Of a stretch of DNA of 64,000 nucleotides, positions 23,557 to 32,600 are shown one piece after another. The notes beneath the pieces were generated by a model. That model ran no database searches, was not told where the DNA came from, and worked only from the letters and a program-made list of their open reading frames with translations. A program made the position numbers and the translations under genes. Position 1 is the stretch's first letter. Each line of letters begins with the position of its first letter. The DNA is from Pantoea latae. Its GTDB lineage: Bacteria; Pseudomonadota; Gammaproteobacteria; Enterobacterales; Enterobacteriaceae. Where the stretch lies: the NCBI RefSeq assembly GCF_002077695.1, contig NZ_MWUE01000019.1, positions 1-64,000 on the forward strand, read 5' to 3'.

Positions 23557-23720
23557 CTTTGCTCTCCATGCTTATCAATTTTTCACAGTGTAAAGCATTT
23601 ACCTGTGCAGGCGAATGAATAATTTTGCCGAAATAAACGAGAGGTTATCGTCTAAAGTTGCACAATATCATGCAGATAGACGGATTGTGAAGAAATGTTC
23701 CATCTTAGTCTGCTTAGTGA

Positions 23721-23744
23721 AAATGTGTGATGGGCAGCACATTT
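23721..23744. promoter_or_regulatory. Inverted repeat, candidate operator for the tetronate operon
   Basis: AAATGTG (23721-23727) and CACATTT (23738-23744) are separated by ten bases, about 75 bases before ltnD. The half-sites look like CRP half-sites, but the spacing is two bases longer than the CRP consensus. A YgbI operator is an alternative. Confidence 0.4.
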
Positions 23745-23816
23745 ATCCGCCAGCGTTCCTGCCAGAATTAACAACATCCAACAAATAATCACTTAAATTA
23801 ACAGCGGAGGCTCACA

Positions 23817-24716
23817 GTGCCACTCTCAAATGTCTGTGTTATCGGGTTAGGGTCAATGGGGATGGGCGCGGCGACCTCCTGTATTCGCGCCGGGCTGAAC
23901 ACCTGGGGCGTGGATCTTAATCCTGCCGCGCTGGAGACGCTGCGTCAGGCCGGCGCGCGCGGCGCGCAAACGTCGGCCGACAGCTTTGCCGCCGAGCTGG
24001 ACGCCGTGCTGCTGCTGGTGGTTAACGCCGCGCAGGTCAACGCCATTCTGTTTGGCGACAAGGGTCTGGCGGCGAAGCTGAAGCCCGGCACCATCGTCAT
24101 GATGTCGTCGACTATCTCCGCGCAGGACGCGCAGCAGATTGAACAGCAGCTGGCGCAGCATCAGCTGCTGATGCTCGACGCGCCGGTCTCCGGCGGTGCG
24201 GCGAAGGCGGCCACCGGCGAGATGACGGTGATGGCCTCCGGCAGCGACGCGGTGTTCGACCGCCTGCAGCCGGTGCTGGATGCGGTCGCGGCGAAAGTCT
24301 ACCGCGTCGGCAGCGAGATCGGCCTCGGCTCCACGGTAAAAATCGTTCACCAGCTGCTGGCGGGCGTGCATATCGCCGTCGGCGCGGAAGCGATGGCGCT
24401 GGCGGCGCGCGCCGGCATTCCGCTGGAGACCATGTATGACGTGGTGACCAACGCGGCGGGCAACTCCTGGATGTTCGAGAACCGCATGCGTCACGTGGTA
24501 GACGGCGACTACAGCCCGAAATCCGCGGTGGATATCTTCGTTAAAGACCTCAACCTGGTGGCGGACACCGCGAAATCGCTGCACTTCCCGCTGCCGCTCG
24601 CCTCTACCGCACTCAATATGTTTACCGAAGCGAGCAACGCCGGTTACGGCCGCGAAGATGACAGCGCGGTGATCAAAATTTTCAGCGGCATCGAGCTGCC
24701 GCAGGCAAAGGAGTGA
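23817..24716 (+). CDS. ltnD: L-threonate dehydrogenase
   Basis: LtnD oxidises L-threonate to 2-oxo-tetronate with NAD+. This beta-hydroxyacid-dehydrogenase-family protein has 299 residues (E. coli YgbJ 302), with the Rossmann motif GLGSMGMGAA, substrate motif DAPVSGGAAKAATGE and catalytic lysine region GLGSTVKIVHQLL. The start is GTG at 23817 with CGGAGG six bases upstream. It is the first gene of a five-gene operon. Confidence 0.94.
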   Translation: MPLSNVCVIGLGSMGMGAATSCIRAGLNTWGVDLNPAALETLRQAGARGAQTSADSFAAELDAVLLLVVNAAQVNAILFGDKGLAAKLKPGTIVMMSSTISAQDAQQIEQQLAQHQLLMLDAPVSGGAAKAATGEMTVMASGSDAVFDRLQPVLDAVAAKVYRVGSEIGLGSTVKIVHQLLAGVHIAVGAEAMALAARAGIPLETMYDVVTNAAGNSWMFENRMRHVVDGDYSPKSAVDIFVKDLNLVADTAKSLHFPLPLASTALNMFTEASNAGYGREDDSAVIKIFSGIELPQAKE

Positions 24717-24718
24717 GC

Positions 24719-25987
24719 ATGACGCGCTTAGGCATCATCGCCGACGACTTTACCGGCGCCACCGATATCGCCAGCTTTCTGGTGCAAAACGGCCTCTCCA
24801 CCATTCAGTTTAACGGCGTGCCGTCGCAGCATGACGCGCTGACCGCCCAGGCGATCGTCATCAGTCTGAAGTCGCGCTCCTGCCCGGCACAGCAGGCGGT
24901 CGCCCAGTCGCTGGACGCGCTGCGCTGGCTGCAGGAACAGGGCTGCGACCGCTTCTACTTCAAATACTGCTCGACGTTCGACAGCACTGAACAGGGCAAT
25001 ATTGGCCCGGTGACCGACGCGCTGCTGGCGGCGCTGGGAGAAACCCAGACGGTGATCTCGCCGGCGCTGCCGGTGAACGGCCGCACCGTCTATCTGGGCC
25101 ATCTGTTTGTCGGCGAGCAGCTGCTGAGCGATTCCGGCATGCGCCACCATCCGGTGACGCCGATGACCGACAGCAACCTGCTGCGCCTGATGGAACGTCA
25201 GGCAGGCGGCAAAGCCGGGCTGATCGCCGCGCCGCTGCTCGACCAGGGCGCGCAGGCGGTGCGCGACAGGCTGAGCCAGCTGAAAGAGCAGGGCGTCAAC
25301 TACGTGGTGCTGGATACGCTGCACGAGCAGCACCTGCTGACGCAGGGGGAAGCGCTGCGCGAGATGCGCCTGGTGACCGGCGGCTCGGGCCTGGCTATCG
25401 GACTGGCGCGCCAGTGGGCCGCCGCCGACAGCGACCGCGCCGCAGCGGAAAACGCGGGCCGTCCGCAGGGCGCGCGCGCCGTGGTGATCTCCGGCTCCTG
25501 CTCGCAGATGACCAACCTGCAGGTTAGCGCCTATCGCCAGCAGGCGCCGTCGCACGAAGTCGAGGTGACGCGCTGTCTGGACAATCCTGACGCCTACGCC
25601 CGTGAACTCTGCGACTGGGTGGCCGGCCACAGCGACCAGCCGCTGGCGCCGCTGCTCTACGCCACCGCTGACGCGCAGCAGCTGCAGGCGATTCAGCGCG
25701 ACTATGGCGCGCAGCGCAGCAGCGAGGCGGTAGAGCAGCTGTTTGCCGCCGTCACGCGCGAACTCAAGGCGCGCGGCTGGCAGCGCTTTATCGTGGCGGG
25801 CGGCGAAACCTCCGGCGTGGTGGCGCAGAGCCTCGGCGTGACGGCGTTTCACATTGGGCCGACTATTTCGGCAGGCGTGCCCTGGGTACGCGATATCCAT
25901 CAGCCGCTGTCGCTGACGCTGAAGTCCGGCAATTTCGGCGATGAACACTTTTTCCGCCGCGCACAAACGGAGTTTGCTTATGACTGA
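24719..25987 (+). CDS. otnK: 3-oxo-tetronate kinase
   Basis: OtnK phosphorylates 3-oxo-tetronate at C4 with ATP. The 422-residue DUF1537-family sequence follows E. coli YgbK: GIIADDFTGATDIASFLVQNG at the N-terminus, FKYCSTFDSTEQGNIGPV, and the C-terminal nucleotide site GGETSGV with GPTISAGVPW. The ATG at 24719 has AAGGAG six bases upstream and begins two bases after the ltnD stop. It overlaps otnC by eight bases. Confidence 0.95.
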   Translation: MTRLGIIADDFTGATDIASFLVQNGLSTIQFNGVPSQHDALTAQAIVISLKSRSCPAQQAVAQSLDALRWLQEQGCDRFYFKYCSTFDSTEQGNIGPVTDALLAALGETQTVISPALPVNGRTVYLGHLFVGEQLLSDSGMRHHPVTPMTDSNLLRLMERQAGGKAGLIAAPLLDQGAQAVRDRLSQLKEQGVNYVVLDTLHEQHLLTQGEALREMRLVTGGSGLAIGLARQWAAADSDRAAAENAGRPQGARAVVISGSCSQMTNLQVSAYRQQAPSHEVEVTRCLDNPDAYARELCDWVAGHSDQPLAPLLYATADAQQLQAIQRDYGAQRSSEAVEQLFAAVTRELKARGWQRFIVAGGETSGVVAQSLGVTAFHIGPTISAGVPWVRDIHQPLSLTLKSGNFGDEHFFRRAQTEFAYD

Positions 25988-26606
25988 ACAACAGGCCCGC
26001 GAAGAGATGGTTAAACTGGGCGCCTCTTTTTTCGCCCGCGGCTACGCCACCGGCTCCGCCGGCAATCTCTCTCTGCTGCTGGAAGACGGCACGCTGCTGG
26101 CGACGCCCACCGGCTCCTGCCTCGGCGAGCTGCAGGCCGATCGCCTGTCGAAAGTGACGCTGGAAGGGGAGTGGCTCTCTGGCGATAAGCCCTCAAAAGA
26201 GATCGCTTTCCATCGCGCGCTCTACGCCGGCGATGCGGACTGCAAAGCGGTGGTGCACCTGCACAGCCACTACCTGACCGCGCTCTCCTGCCTGGAGGGG
26301 CTGGACACGCAAAACTGTATTCGCCCGTTTACCCCCTACGTGGTCATGCGCGTCGGCGACGTGCCGGTGGTGCCCTACTACAAGCCCGGCGACACGCGGC
26401 TGGCGGACGATCTGTCGCAGCTGGCGGGCCAGTATCGCGCTTTTCTGCTGGCGAACCACGGCCCGGTGGTGATCGGTAAATCCCTGCGCGAAGCCGCCGA
26501 CAACACCGAAGAGCTGGAAGAGACCGCGCGCCTGATGTTTACCCTGGGCGATCGCGCCATTCGCTATCTCAGCGCAGGCGAAGTTGCAGAATTAAGGAGC
26601 CGATAA
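25980..26606 (+). CDS. otnC: 3-oxo-tetronate 4-phosphate decarboxylase
   Basis: OtnC is a class II aldolase/adducin-family metalloenzyme that decarboxylates 3-oxo-tetronate 4-phosphate to dihydroxyacetone phosphate. The 208-residue product has the metal-binding histidine cluster [12 protein letters not shown] and a second histidine in LLANHGPVV. The ATG at 25980, with ACGGAG seven bases upstream, matches the E. coli N-terminus better than the longer frame from 25941. It overlaps otnK upstream and otnI by one base downstream. Confidence 0.93.
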   Translation: MTEQQAREEMVKLGASFFARGYATGSAGNLSLLLEDGTLLATPTGSCLGELQADRLSKVTLEGEWLSGDKPSKEIAFHRALYAGDADCKAVVHLHSHYLTALSCLEGLDTQNCIRPFTPYVVMRVGDVPVVPYYKPGDTRLADDLSQLAGQYRAFLLANHGPVVIGKSLREAADNTEELEETARLMFTLGDRAIRYLSAGEVAELRSR

Positions 26607-27391
26607 TGCCAAAGTTTGCTGCAAACCTCTCAACGCAGTTCAACGAAGTGCCCTTTACCGAGCGCTTCGCGGCGGCGGCGCAGGCTGGTTTCGAGGCGGT
26701 GGAGTTTCTCTTTCCCTATGACTATCCAGCGGCGCAGCTGAAGCAGCTGCTGGATGAGAACAACCTGAAGCTGGTGCTGTTCAATACCGCGCCGGGTAAC
26801 GTGGCGGCGGGCGAGTGGGGCGTCTCGGCGATCCCCGGACGCGAAGCAGAGGCGCGCGCCGACATCGACCGCGCGCTGGAATATGCGCTGGCGCTTGAGG
26901 TGCCGCAGGTGCATATCATGGCCGCCACGGTGCCTGCCGGCGCAGATCGCGAAGCCTACGCCGAGACCTTTGTGCGCAACATGCACTACGCCGCGGAGCG
27001 CTTTGCGCCGCACGGCATCAACCTGCTGCTGGAGGCGCTCAATCCGGTGACCAAACCGCGCTATCTCTATGCCAGCCAGTATCAGACGCTGGAGATGGCA
27101 GCGCGCATCGATCGCCCCAACGTCTTTACCCAACTCGATCTGTTCCACGCCCAGCTGGTGGACGGCAATCTCAGCGCGCTGATCCGCGAGAACCTCGGCC
27201 GCTATCGTCATATCCAGATCGCCTCCGCGCCGGATCGCCATGAGCCTGATGAGGGGGAAATCAACTATCCGTGGCTGTTTAACCTGCTGGATGAGGTGGG
27301 CTACGACGGCTGGATCGGCTGCGAATATATGCCGCGCGGCAACACGCTGGACGGCCTCGGCTGGTTCGCGCCCTGGGCGAAAAAAGCGTGA
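26606..27391 (+). CDS. otnI: 2-oxo-tetronate isomerase
   Basis: OtnI converts 2-oxo-tetronate to 3-oxo-tetronate. It is a hydroxypyruvate-isomerase-like TIM barrel of 261 residues (E. coli YgbM 258). Metal ligands are suggested by the glutamate in LLLEALNP, the aspartate in TQLDLFHAQ and the C-terminal IGCEYMPRG. It is joined to otnC by a TAATG overlap, consistent with one operon from threonate to dihydroxyacetone phosphate. Confidence 0.93.
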   Translation: MPKFAANLSTQFNEVPFTERFAAAAQAGFEAVEFLFPYDYPAAQLKQLLDENNLKLVLFNTAPGNVAAGEWGVSAIPGREAEARADIDRALEYALALEVPQVHIMAATVPAGADREAYAETFVRNMHYAAERFAPHGINLLLEALNPVTKPRYLYASQYQTLEMAARIDRPNVFTQLDLFHAQLVDGNLSALIRENLGRYRHIQIASAPDRHEPDEGEINYPWLFNLLDEVGYDGWIGCEYMPRGNTLDGLGWFAPWAKKA

Positions 27392-27501
27392 CATAACCTT
27401 GCTAACCCCGGCGCAAGGGCGCCGGCATTTTGCTTGATGAGCCTGCACCAGGCAGCGCTGTACCCCTTACGACTAAAAAGATAACGATACCTGAGGTAAA
27501 C

Positions 27502-28857
27502 ATGTCCACCGCACTGCTGTTAGCCATTGCGACCGCCAGCATCGTCATACTGCTGCTGCTGGTCATCAAAGCCAAAGTTCATCCCTTTGTCGCACTGCTG
27601 ATTGTCAGCCTGCTGGTCGCTATCGCGACGGGCATTCCGGCTGAAAAAATCATGGAAACCATTATGAGCGGGATGGGCAGCTTGCTCGGCCATATCGCCA
27701 TTATCATCGTGCTGGGGGCGATGCTCGGCGCGGTTATCGAAGCGTCGGGCGGCGCTGAGTCGCTGGCGCAGCGCTTCAGCAAGAGCCTTGGCATTAAGCG
27801 CACCGTGGCGGCGCTGACCATGGCCGCCTTTATCCTCGGCATTCCGGTGTTCTTCGAGGTCGGCTTTATTATCGTTATTCCCCTGATCTACGGCTTTACC
27901 AAGGTGGCGCGCGTTTCGCCGCTGAAGTTCGGCCTGCCGATGGCGGGCGTGATGCTGACCGTGCACGTGGCGCTGCCGACCCATCCAGGTCCGGCAGCGG
28001 CGGCAGGCATTCTGCATACCGATATGGGCTGGCTGATGATGATCGGTCTGGCGGTGTCGGTGCCGGTCGGCATTATTGGCTACTACGTGGCGAAGGCGAT
28101 GAATCGCCGTCACTACCATCTGTCGGTCGAGGTGCTGGAGCAGCTGCAGATGGCGAAGCCGGAAGGCGTAGAGAAGAAGAATGAGCCGGCGCCGCCGGGC
28201 GCGCTGACTATCGCCGGGCTGATTGTGGTGCCGATCCTGCTGATTGTGCTCGGCACAATTTCCCACTCGCTGCTGGCGGCCGACAGCCTGCCGGGTAAAG
28301 TGATGACGGTGATCGGCACGCCGCCCATCGCGCTGCTGATTGCGCTGGCGCTGGCCGCCTGGCTGCTGGGCGTGCGTCGCGGCTGGAGTAAGGACAAGCT
28401 GGAAGATTTGACCGGCCGCGCCATTCCAGGATCGGCGAGCGTGATCCTGGTGGCGGGCGCAGGCGGCGCCTTCGGCAAAGTGCTGGTGGAGTCGGGCGTC
28501 GGCAAAGCGCTGGCGACTACCCTGGAGACGCTGCATCTGCCGCTGGTGCCTGCCGCCTTTATTCTGTCGCTGGCGCTGCGCGCCTCGCAGGGATCCGCGA
28601 CGGTGGCGATCCTCACCACCAGCGGGCTGCTCACCTCCGCGGTGAGCGGCGCCAGCGATATGGAGCGCGTGCTGGTAACGCTGGCGGCCTGCTTTGGCGG
28701 CCTGGGCCTGTCGCACGTCAACGATGCGGGCTTCTGGGTGGTGACGCGCTATCTGGGGCTGTCGGTGGGCGACGGGCTAAAAACCTGGACGGTGCTGACC
28801 ACCATTATGGGGCTGAGCGGCTTTGCGCTCACCTGGCTGGTGTGGGCGCTGGTATAA
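27502..28857 (+). CDS. ygbN: GntP-family acid-sugar transporter of the tetronate operon
   Basis: This 451-residue membrane protein of the gluconate:H+ symporter (GntP) family has around 12 hydrophobic segments and family blocks GIPVFFEVGFIIVIPLIYG, HPGPAAAAGILHTD and LRASQGSATVAILTTSGL. It closely follows E. coli YgbN. Its place as the last gene makes it the likely threonate/tetronate importer. The ATG at 27502 has GAGGT upstream; the frame from 27430 is an unlikely extension. Confidence 0.9.
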   Translation: MSTALLLAIATASIVILLLLVIKAKVHPFVALLIVSLLVAIATGIPAEKIMETIMSGMGSLLGHIAIIIVLGAMLGAVIEASGGAESLAQRFSKSLGIKRTVAALTMAAFILGIPVFFEVGFIIVIPLIYGFTKVARVSPLKFGLPMAGVMLTVHVALPTHPGPAAAAGILHTDMGWLMMIGLAVSVPVGIIGYYVAKAMNRRHYHLSVEVLEQLQMAKPEGVEKKNEPAPPGALTIAGLIVVPILLIVLGTISHSLLAADSLPGKVMTVIGTPPIALLIALALAAWLLGVRRGWSKDKLEDLTGRAIPGSASVILVAGAGGAFGKVLVESGVGKALATTLETLHLPLVPAAFILSLALRASQGSATVAILTTSGLLTSAVSGASDMERVLVTLAACFGGLGLSHVNDAGFWVVTRYLGLSVGDGLKTWTVLTTIMGLSGFALTWLVWALV

Positions 28858-28871
28858 CCCATATGGGGCGC

Positions 28872-28896
28872 TTCTCCCCCGGCTACCGGGGGAGAA
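28872..28896. terminator. Strong hairpin after ygbN without a T-tract
   Basis: TTCTCCCCCGG (28872-28882) and CCGGGGGAGAA (28886-28896) form an 11-bp perfect stem with a three-base loop. Neither strand has a following T-run, so it is a weak or Rho-assisted terminator between convergent ygbN and sbcB, or a 3'-end stabiliser. Confidence 0.5.
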
Positions 28897-28930
28897 AAGG
28901 GAGAGTGCGCGCTAAGGCGCAGTTATTCCA

Positions 28931-30361
28931 TTATGAGACCAGTTCCTGCGCATAGAGATAGAGCGCTTTCAGCTGCGCCATCTTCTCCGCATCCTCTTCA
29001 TGCAGGCTCGCCAGCGACTCCAGCTCCAGCAAAAAGGCCTGCACGCGCTCGGCGTTCAGGGCTTCGCGGCGGTGCTGCAGCCAGCGCTGCTGCTCGGCGT
29101 CGTCCAGCGTGCCGGGGAAGTTGCGCGCGCGGTAGCGGAACAGCAGCTTCGCCACGCGCGCGTCCTGGAAAGAGAGATCCATCGCCGGCAGGTTCGCGGG
29201 CGCGGTCTGACGCAGGATGTTCATGCCCGCGCGGTCGGCGTCGCTGAAGAAACCGTCATAGAGCTGCGCGTCGACATCGTCCGAAGCGGTGAAAGGCTCC
29301 GCGTCGGCGAACAGCGCCACCACTTTTTCGCGCACCTCGGCGTGCTGACGCAGCAGCGCCAGATTCGCCAGGCAGGCTTCTCGATCGATGCCCAGGCGCG
29401 CCGCGTCTTCCGGGCGCAGCGTGTTGGCGGGCGCCAGCACCGGGCACTTATTGATATGCACCAGCTTGATCGGCACCGACGCTTCGTCGTCGGCCAGATC
29501 GCTTTTGCGCGTATAGAGACGCTCGCGCAGCGCATCCGCATCCATCTCCAGCAGCGGCGTCATATCGCCCGCCAGGTCGGCGACGATCAGCGCGTTGCGG
29601 TTATCGGGATGCCACGCCAGCGGCACGACCCAGCTGGTGTTGCCGCGCGCCGCGCCGAACATGCCGGAGACGTGCACCAGCGGCTTCATCTGCGGAATGT
29701 CGATCAGCGTCATCAGCTTGTTTTTGTTGCGATGGGTAAACAGAAACTCAAACAGCTTCGGCTGCTTCTCTTTCACCAGCTTCGCCATCGCCAGCGTGGC
29801 GTGCACGTCGGACATGGCGTCATGGGCGTTTTCATGCGCCACGCCGTTGGCTTTGGTCAGGTGTTCGAGCTTAAAGCTGGGAAAGCCATCCTCATTTTCC
29901 GGCCAGACAATGCCGTCGGGACGCAGCGCATAGCAGGCGCGCATCACATCCAGCAGATCCCAGCGCGAATTGCCGTTCTGCCAGCTCCAGCCGTAGGGAT
30001 CGTAAAAGTTGCGGTAGAAGATGTTGCGTGTCACTTCGTCGTCGAAGCGCACATTGTTGTAGCCCACCACGCAGGTCTGCTCTTCGGTAAACAGCGCATA
30101 GATGCGGGCGGCGAACTCCGCCTCCGATACGCCGCGCGCACGCGCCACCTGCGGCGTAATGCCGGTAATCATCACCGCTTCCGGCTGCGGCAAATAGTCA
30201 TCTGCTGGGCGGCAGTAGAAGATCTGCGGCTCGCCGACCGGGTTGAAATCGCTGTCGGTGCGCAGCGCGGCAAACTGCGCCGGACGGTCCAGCGACGGGC
30301 TTTTACCGAAGGTTTCGTAGTCGTGAAACAGAAAAGTGCGTTCAGAGGCGGGCACGAGCAT
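28931..30361 (-). CDS. sbcB: Exonuclease I
   Basis: SbcB degrades single-stranded DNA 3' to 5' in mismatch repair and recombination. The 476-residue product (E. coli 475) opens with the DEDD nuclease motif TFLFHDYETFG. It also has GYNNVRFDDEVTRNIFYRNFYDPY and NAHDAMSDVHATLAMAK. The C-terminal exonuclease-I domain is collinear with E. coli through NFPGTLDDAEQQRWLQHRR. I prefer the ATG at 30361 on length; an in-frame ATG at 30391 is possible. Confidence 0.96.
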   Translation of the reverse strand: MLVPASERTFLFHDYETFGKSPSLDRPAQFAALRTDSDFNPVGEPQIFYCRPADDYLPQPEAVMITGITPQVARARGVSEAEFAARIYALFTEEQTCVVGYNNVRFDDEVTRNIFYRNFYDPYGWSWQNGNSRWDLLDVMRACYALRPDGIVWPENEDGFPSFKLEHLTKANGVAHENAHDAMSDVHATLAMAKLVKEKQPKLFEFLFTHRNKNKLMTLIDIPQMKPLVHVSGMFGAARGNTSWVVPLAWHPDNRNALIVADLAGDMTPLLEMDADALRERLYTRKSDLADDEASVPIKLVHINKCPVLAPANTLRPEDAARLGIDREACLANLALLRQHAEVREKVVALFADAEPFTASDDVDAQLYDGFFSDADRAGMNILRQTAPANLPAMDLSFQDARVAKLLFRYRARNFPGTLDDAEQQRWLQHRREALNAERVQAFLLELESLASLHEEDAEKMAQLKALYLYAQELVS

Positions 30362-30485
30362 ATCCTGTACTGAGAAAACAACGCACAGCATAGTCGCTTG
30401 CGTCGCCAGTCACAACCACGCCCGCGAAGGTTGCGTGCCGACGGCGAAAGACGCGATAGCGAATGCAGTGCAACGACTGTGTGCG

Positions 30486-30890
30486 TCAGGCTTTCGCCAG
30501 CTCCCGACGTGCCAGTTCGGCTAAGAAGCCACTTCTGGAGCTGAATTCTTTATGTGACTCGACGAAGCGATCGATGCGTGTTAACAGGTGCTGCGGCAGG
30601 GTGATATTCAGCTTCACCGCTTTACCGTCATATTTACTCACATCAATATCAACAAAGGCCCAGATACCCCCCTGGCACGCTTCAGCCTGCAGATAAGATT
30701 CAATGCCTTTTGTTTCAGGTATGGGCATATTGCTGTCTGCCAGGGTTTCCAGATGAACATGTATCGCTTCAGCCGCATCCAGAATCGTGTCATCTACCGT
30801 TTTGCCAGCAAAAAAGCAGCCATCTATATCAGGCGCAAATCCCGAATAGCTGTCAGAATCGGTTTTATGCAAATAGATCGGAAATCTCAT
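30486..30890 (-). CDS. hicB: HicB-family antitoxin
   Basis: This 134-residue HicB antitoxin has an N-terminal HicB-like fold (YSGFAPDIDGCFFAGKTVDDTILDA, about 15-39) and a C-terminal ribbon-helix-helix DNA-binding domain (VKLNITLPQHLLTRIDRFVE, about 92-111). It should neutralise HicA and autoregulate the operon. The start has AAGGAG upstream. It follows hicA by about 60 bases, the usual toxin-first order of hic loci. Confidence 0.92.
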   Translation of the reverse strand: MRFPIYLHKTDSDSYSGFAPDIDGCFFAGKTVDDTILDAAEAIHVHLETLADSNMPIPETKGIESYLQAEACQGGIWAFVDIDVSKYDGKAVKLNITLPQHLLTRIDRFVESHKEFSSRSGFLAELARRELAKA

Positions 30891-30952
30891 CGCTCTCTCC
30901 TTATTACCGCTTAACCTGAGTATGGCGATTGCAAGCCAGCACTCTGTATAAG

Positions 30953-31129
30953 CTACTCCATCATCTTCATGATTTTTTTTAGCGTGCCGGTCGCCAGATC
31001 TTTTTCCGGATGGGGCAGCGTTATGTGGTGATTTTTGCCCGGCTTAACGAACACATGGTGGCTTCCCCTGACGCGAATCAGCATCCAGCCATGCTCCCTC
31101 AAGAGCTTCATCATCTCTTTACTGCTCAA
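30953..31129 (-). CDS. hicA: HicA-family mRNA interferase toxin
   Basis: This roughly 58-residue protein has the dsRBD-like HicA fold, with the catalytic histidine in VRGSHHVFVKPG and the C-terminal HPEKDLATGTLKKI. The start is uncertain: GGGAGG at 31135-31140 fits a TTG at 31129, while a GTG at 31135 falls inside that ribosome-binding sequence. Family members cleave mRNA and tmRNA. The pair is inserted between sbcB and dacD, which are adjacent in E. coli. Confidence 0.9.
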   Translation of the reverse strand: MSSKEMMKLLREHGWMLIRVRGSHHVFVKPGKNHHITLPHPEKDLATGTLKKIMKMME

Positions 31130-31158
31130 AAGCACCTCCCTGTGCCATTTCTGGCCGA

Positions 31159-31187
31159 TTTTATACCCACCATAACCACAATATCAA
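31159..31187 (-). promoter_or_regulatory. Candidate hicAB promoter
   Basis: On the minus strand TTGATA (31187-31182) and TATAAA (31165-31160) are spaced by 16 bases, about 30 bases before the hicA start. This is a good sigma70-type match for autoregulated hicAB transcription. Confidence 0.6.
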
Positions 31188-31399
31188 TCTCGAATGAGGA
31201 GACTGTGAACATCATGGGTCGGATGAAAGGATAAAATTCGCACAGAGGATGCAGCGTTTTGCTCGAATAAAGAAAGCAAAGCGAACCTGTTCTGCGAGCA
31301 CGTCCGCAGCCGATCACACTTTTTTTCAATTTAATCAAACCTGTTTATGCCTTTTGCCGTAAAACGAGCCGCTGTTTTCCCTGTAACCCTGAGGATGAA

Positions 31400-32566
31400 G
31401 TGTTGAAAAGGCGTCTGTTGATTACTGTATCTGGAACTCTCTTGTTGGCTTCGCTGGCGCACGCCGACGATATGCCGTTTCCCCTGACGCCACCGTCGAT
31501 TGATGCCGCCTCCTGGGTGCTGATGGACGCCACCACCGGACAGGTGCTAACCGCGGGCAATCCTGACGAGCGCCGCAACCCCGCCAGCCTGACCAAACTG
31601 ATGACCGGCTATGTGGTCGACCGCGCCATCGACGCGAAAAAAATCACCCGCGACGATGTCGTGACCGTGGGCAAAGACGCCTGGGCAGCCGGCAACCCGG
31701 TGTTCAAAGGCTCGTCGCTGATGTTCATCAAGCCCGGCGACAAGATCACGGTGCGCGACCTCAGCCGTGGCGTCATCATCGACTCCGGCAACGACGCCTG
31801 CGTGGCGCTGGCCGACTATGTGGCGGGCAGCCAGCAGAATTTCGTCAATATGATGAACCAGTACGTGCAGAAGCTGGGCCTGACCAACACTCACTTTGAA
31901 ACCGTGCACGGCCTCGACGCGCCGGGTCAGTTCTCCTCGGCGCTCGATATGGCGAAGCTGTCGCGCGCGATTATCAGCGGCGAGCCCGATTTCTACGCCA
32001 TGTACAGCGAAAAAACCCTTAGCTGGAACGGCATCACGCAGAACAACCGCAACGGGCTGCTGTGGGACAACAGCCTGCACGTTGACGGCCTGAAAACCGG
32101 CCATACCGAAACCGCAGGCTTTAATATCATCGCCTCGAACGTGGTCGGCCAGCATCGTCTGATCGCGGTAGTGATGGGTGGCAAAAGCCCGAAAGGGCGT
32201 GAAGAGCAGGCGCGCAAGCTGCTGGTCTGGGGCCAGAACACCTTCGACACCGTGCAGCTGTTCCACGCGGGCAAGAAAATCGGCACGGAAAACGTCTGGT
32301 ACGGCAATCCGCACAGCGTCGCCGTCGGCACCGCGAACGACGTCTACCTGTCGCTGCCGCGCAGCGAGATCCAGAACGTGCAGGCGAAATATGTGATTGA
32401 CCGCAAAGAGCTGGAAGCGCCGCTGAAAGCGGGCGAAACCATCGGCGAGATTCAGGTGATCGACAAAGAGAAGCAGCTGGCGAGCTATCCGCTGGTGACC
32501 CTCTCAGCGGTGGAGAAAGCGGGCGTCCTGACGCGGATCCAGGACTACCTGAAGCAAAAATTCTAG
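31400..32566 (+). CDS. dacD: D-alanyl-D-alanine carboxypeptidase DacD (PBP6b)
   Basis: DacD removes the terminal D-alanine of peptidoglycan pentapeptides in the periplasm. The 388 residues equal the E. coli length. After a signal peptide (about 1-22) the three penicillin-binding motifs are S63-x-x-K66 in PASLTKLM, S129-G-N in IDSGNDAC, and K232-T-G in LKTGHT. The C-terminus ends in an amphipathic helix for membrane attachment. The start is GTG at 31400 or the next codon, TTG, with GAGG upstream. Confidence 0.94.
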   Translation: MLKRRLLITVSGTLLLASLAHADDMPFPLTPPSIDAASWVLMDATTGQVLTAGNPDERRNPASLTKLMTGYVVDRAIDAKKITRDDVVTVGKDAWAAGNPVFKGSSLMFIKPGDKITVRDLSRGVIIDSGNDACVALADYVAGSQQNFVNMMNQYVQKLGLTNTHFETVHGLDAPGQFSSALDMAKLSRAIISGEPDFYAMYSEKTLSWNGITQNNRNGLLWDNSLHVDGLKTGHTETAGFNIIASNVVGQHRLIAVVMGGKSPKGREEQARKLLVWGQNTFDTVQLFHAGKKIGTENVWYGNPHSVAVGTANDVYLSLPRSEIQNVQAKYVIDRKELEAPLKAGETIGEIQVIDKEKQLASYPLVTLSAVEKAGVLTRIQDYLKQKF

Positions 32567-32600
32567 TAGCAGGCAGGCGGCCTCCGTGCCGCCGTTCGCC

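Noticed and set aside
23721..23744. CRP site ahead of ltnD
   Set aside because: Half-sites match but the spacer is ten bases instead of the eight between the same AAATGTG/CACATTT arms in the consensus; kept only as a generic inverted repeat.
31126..31338. 70-codon minus-strand ORF between hicA and dacD
   Set aside because: No recognisable family and it covers the candidate hicAB promoter; more likely non-coding.
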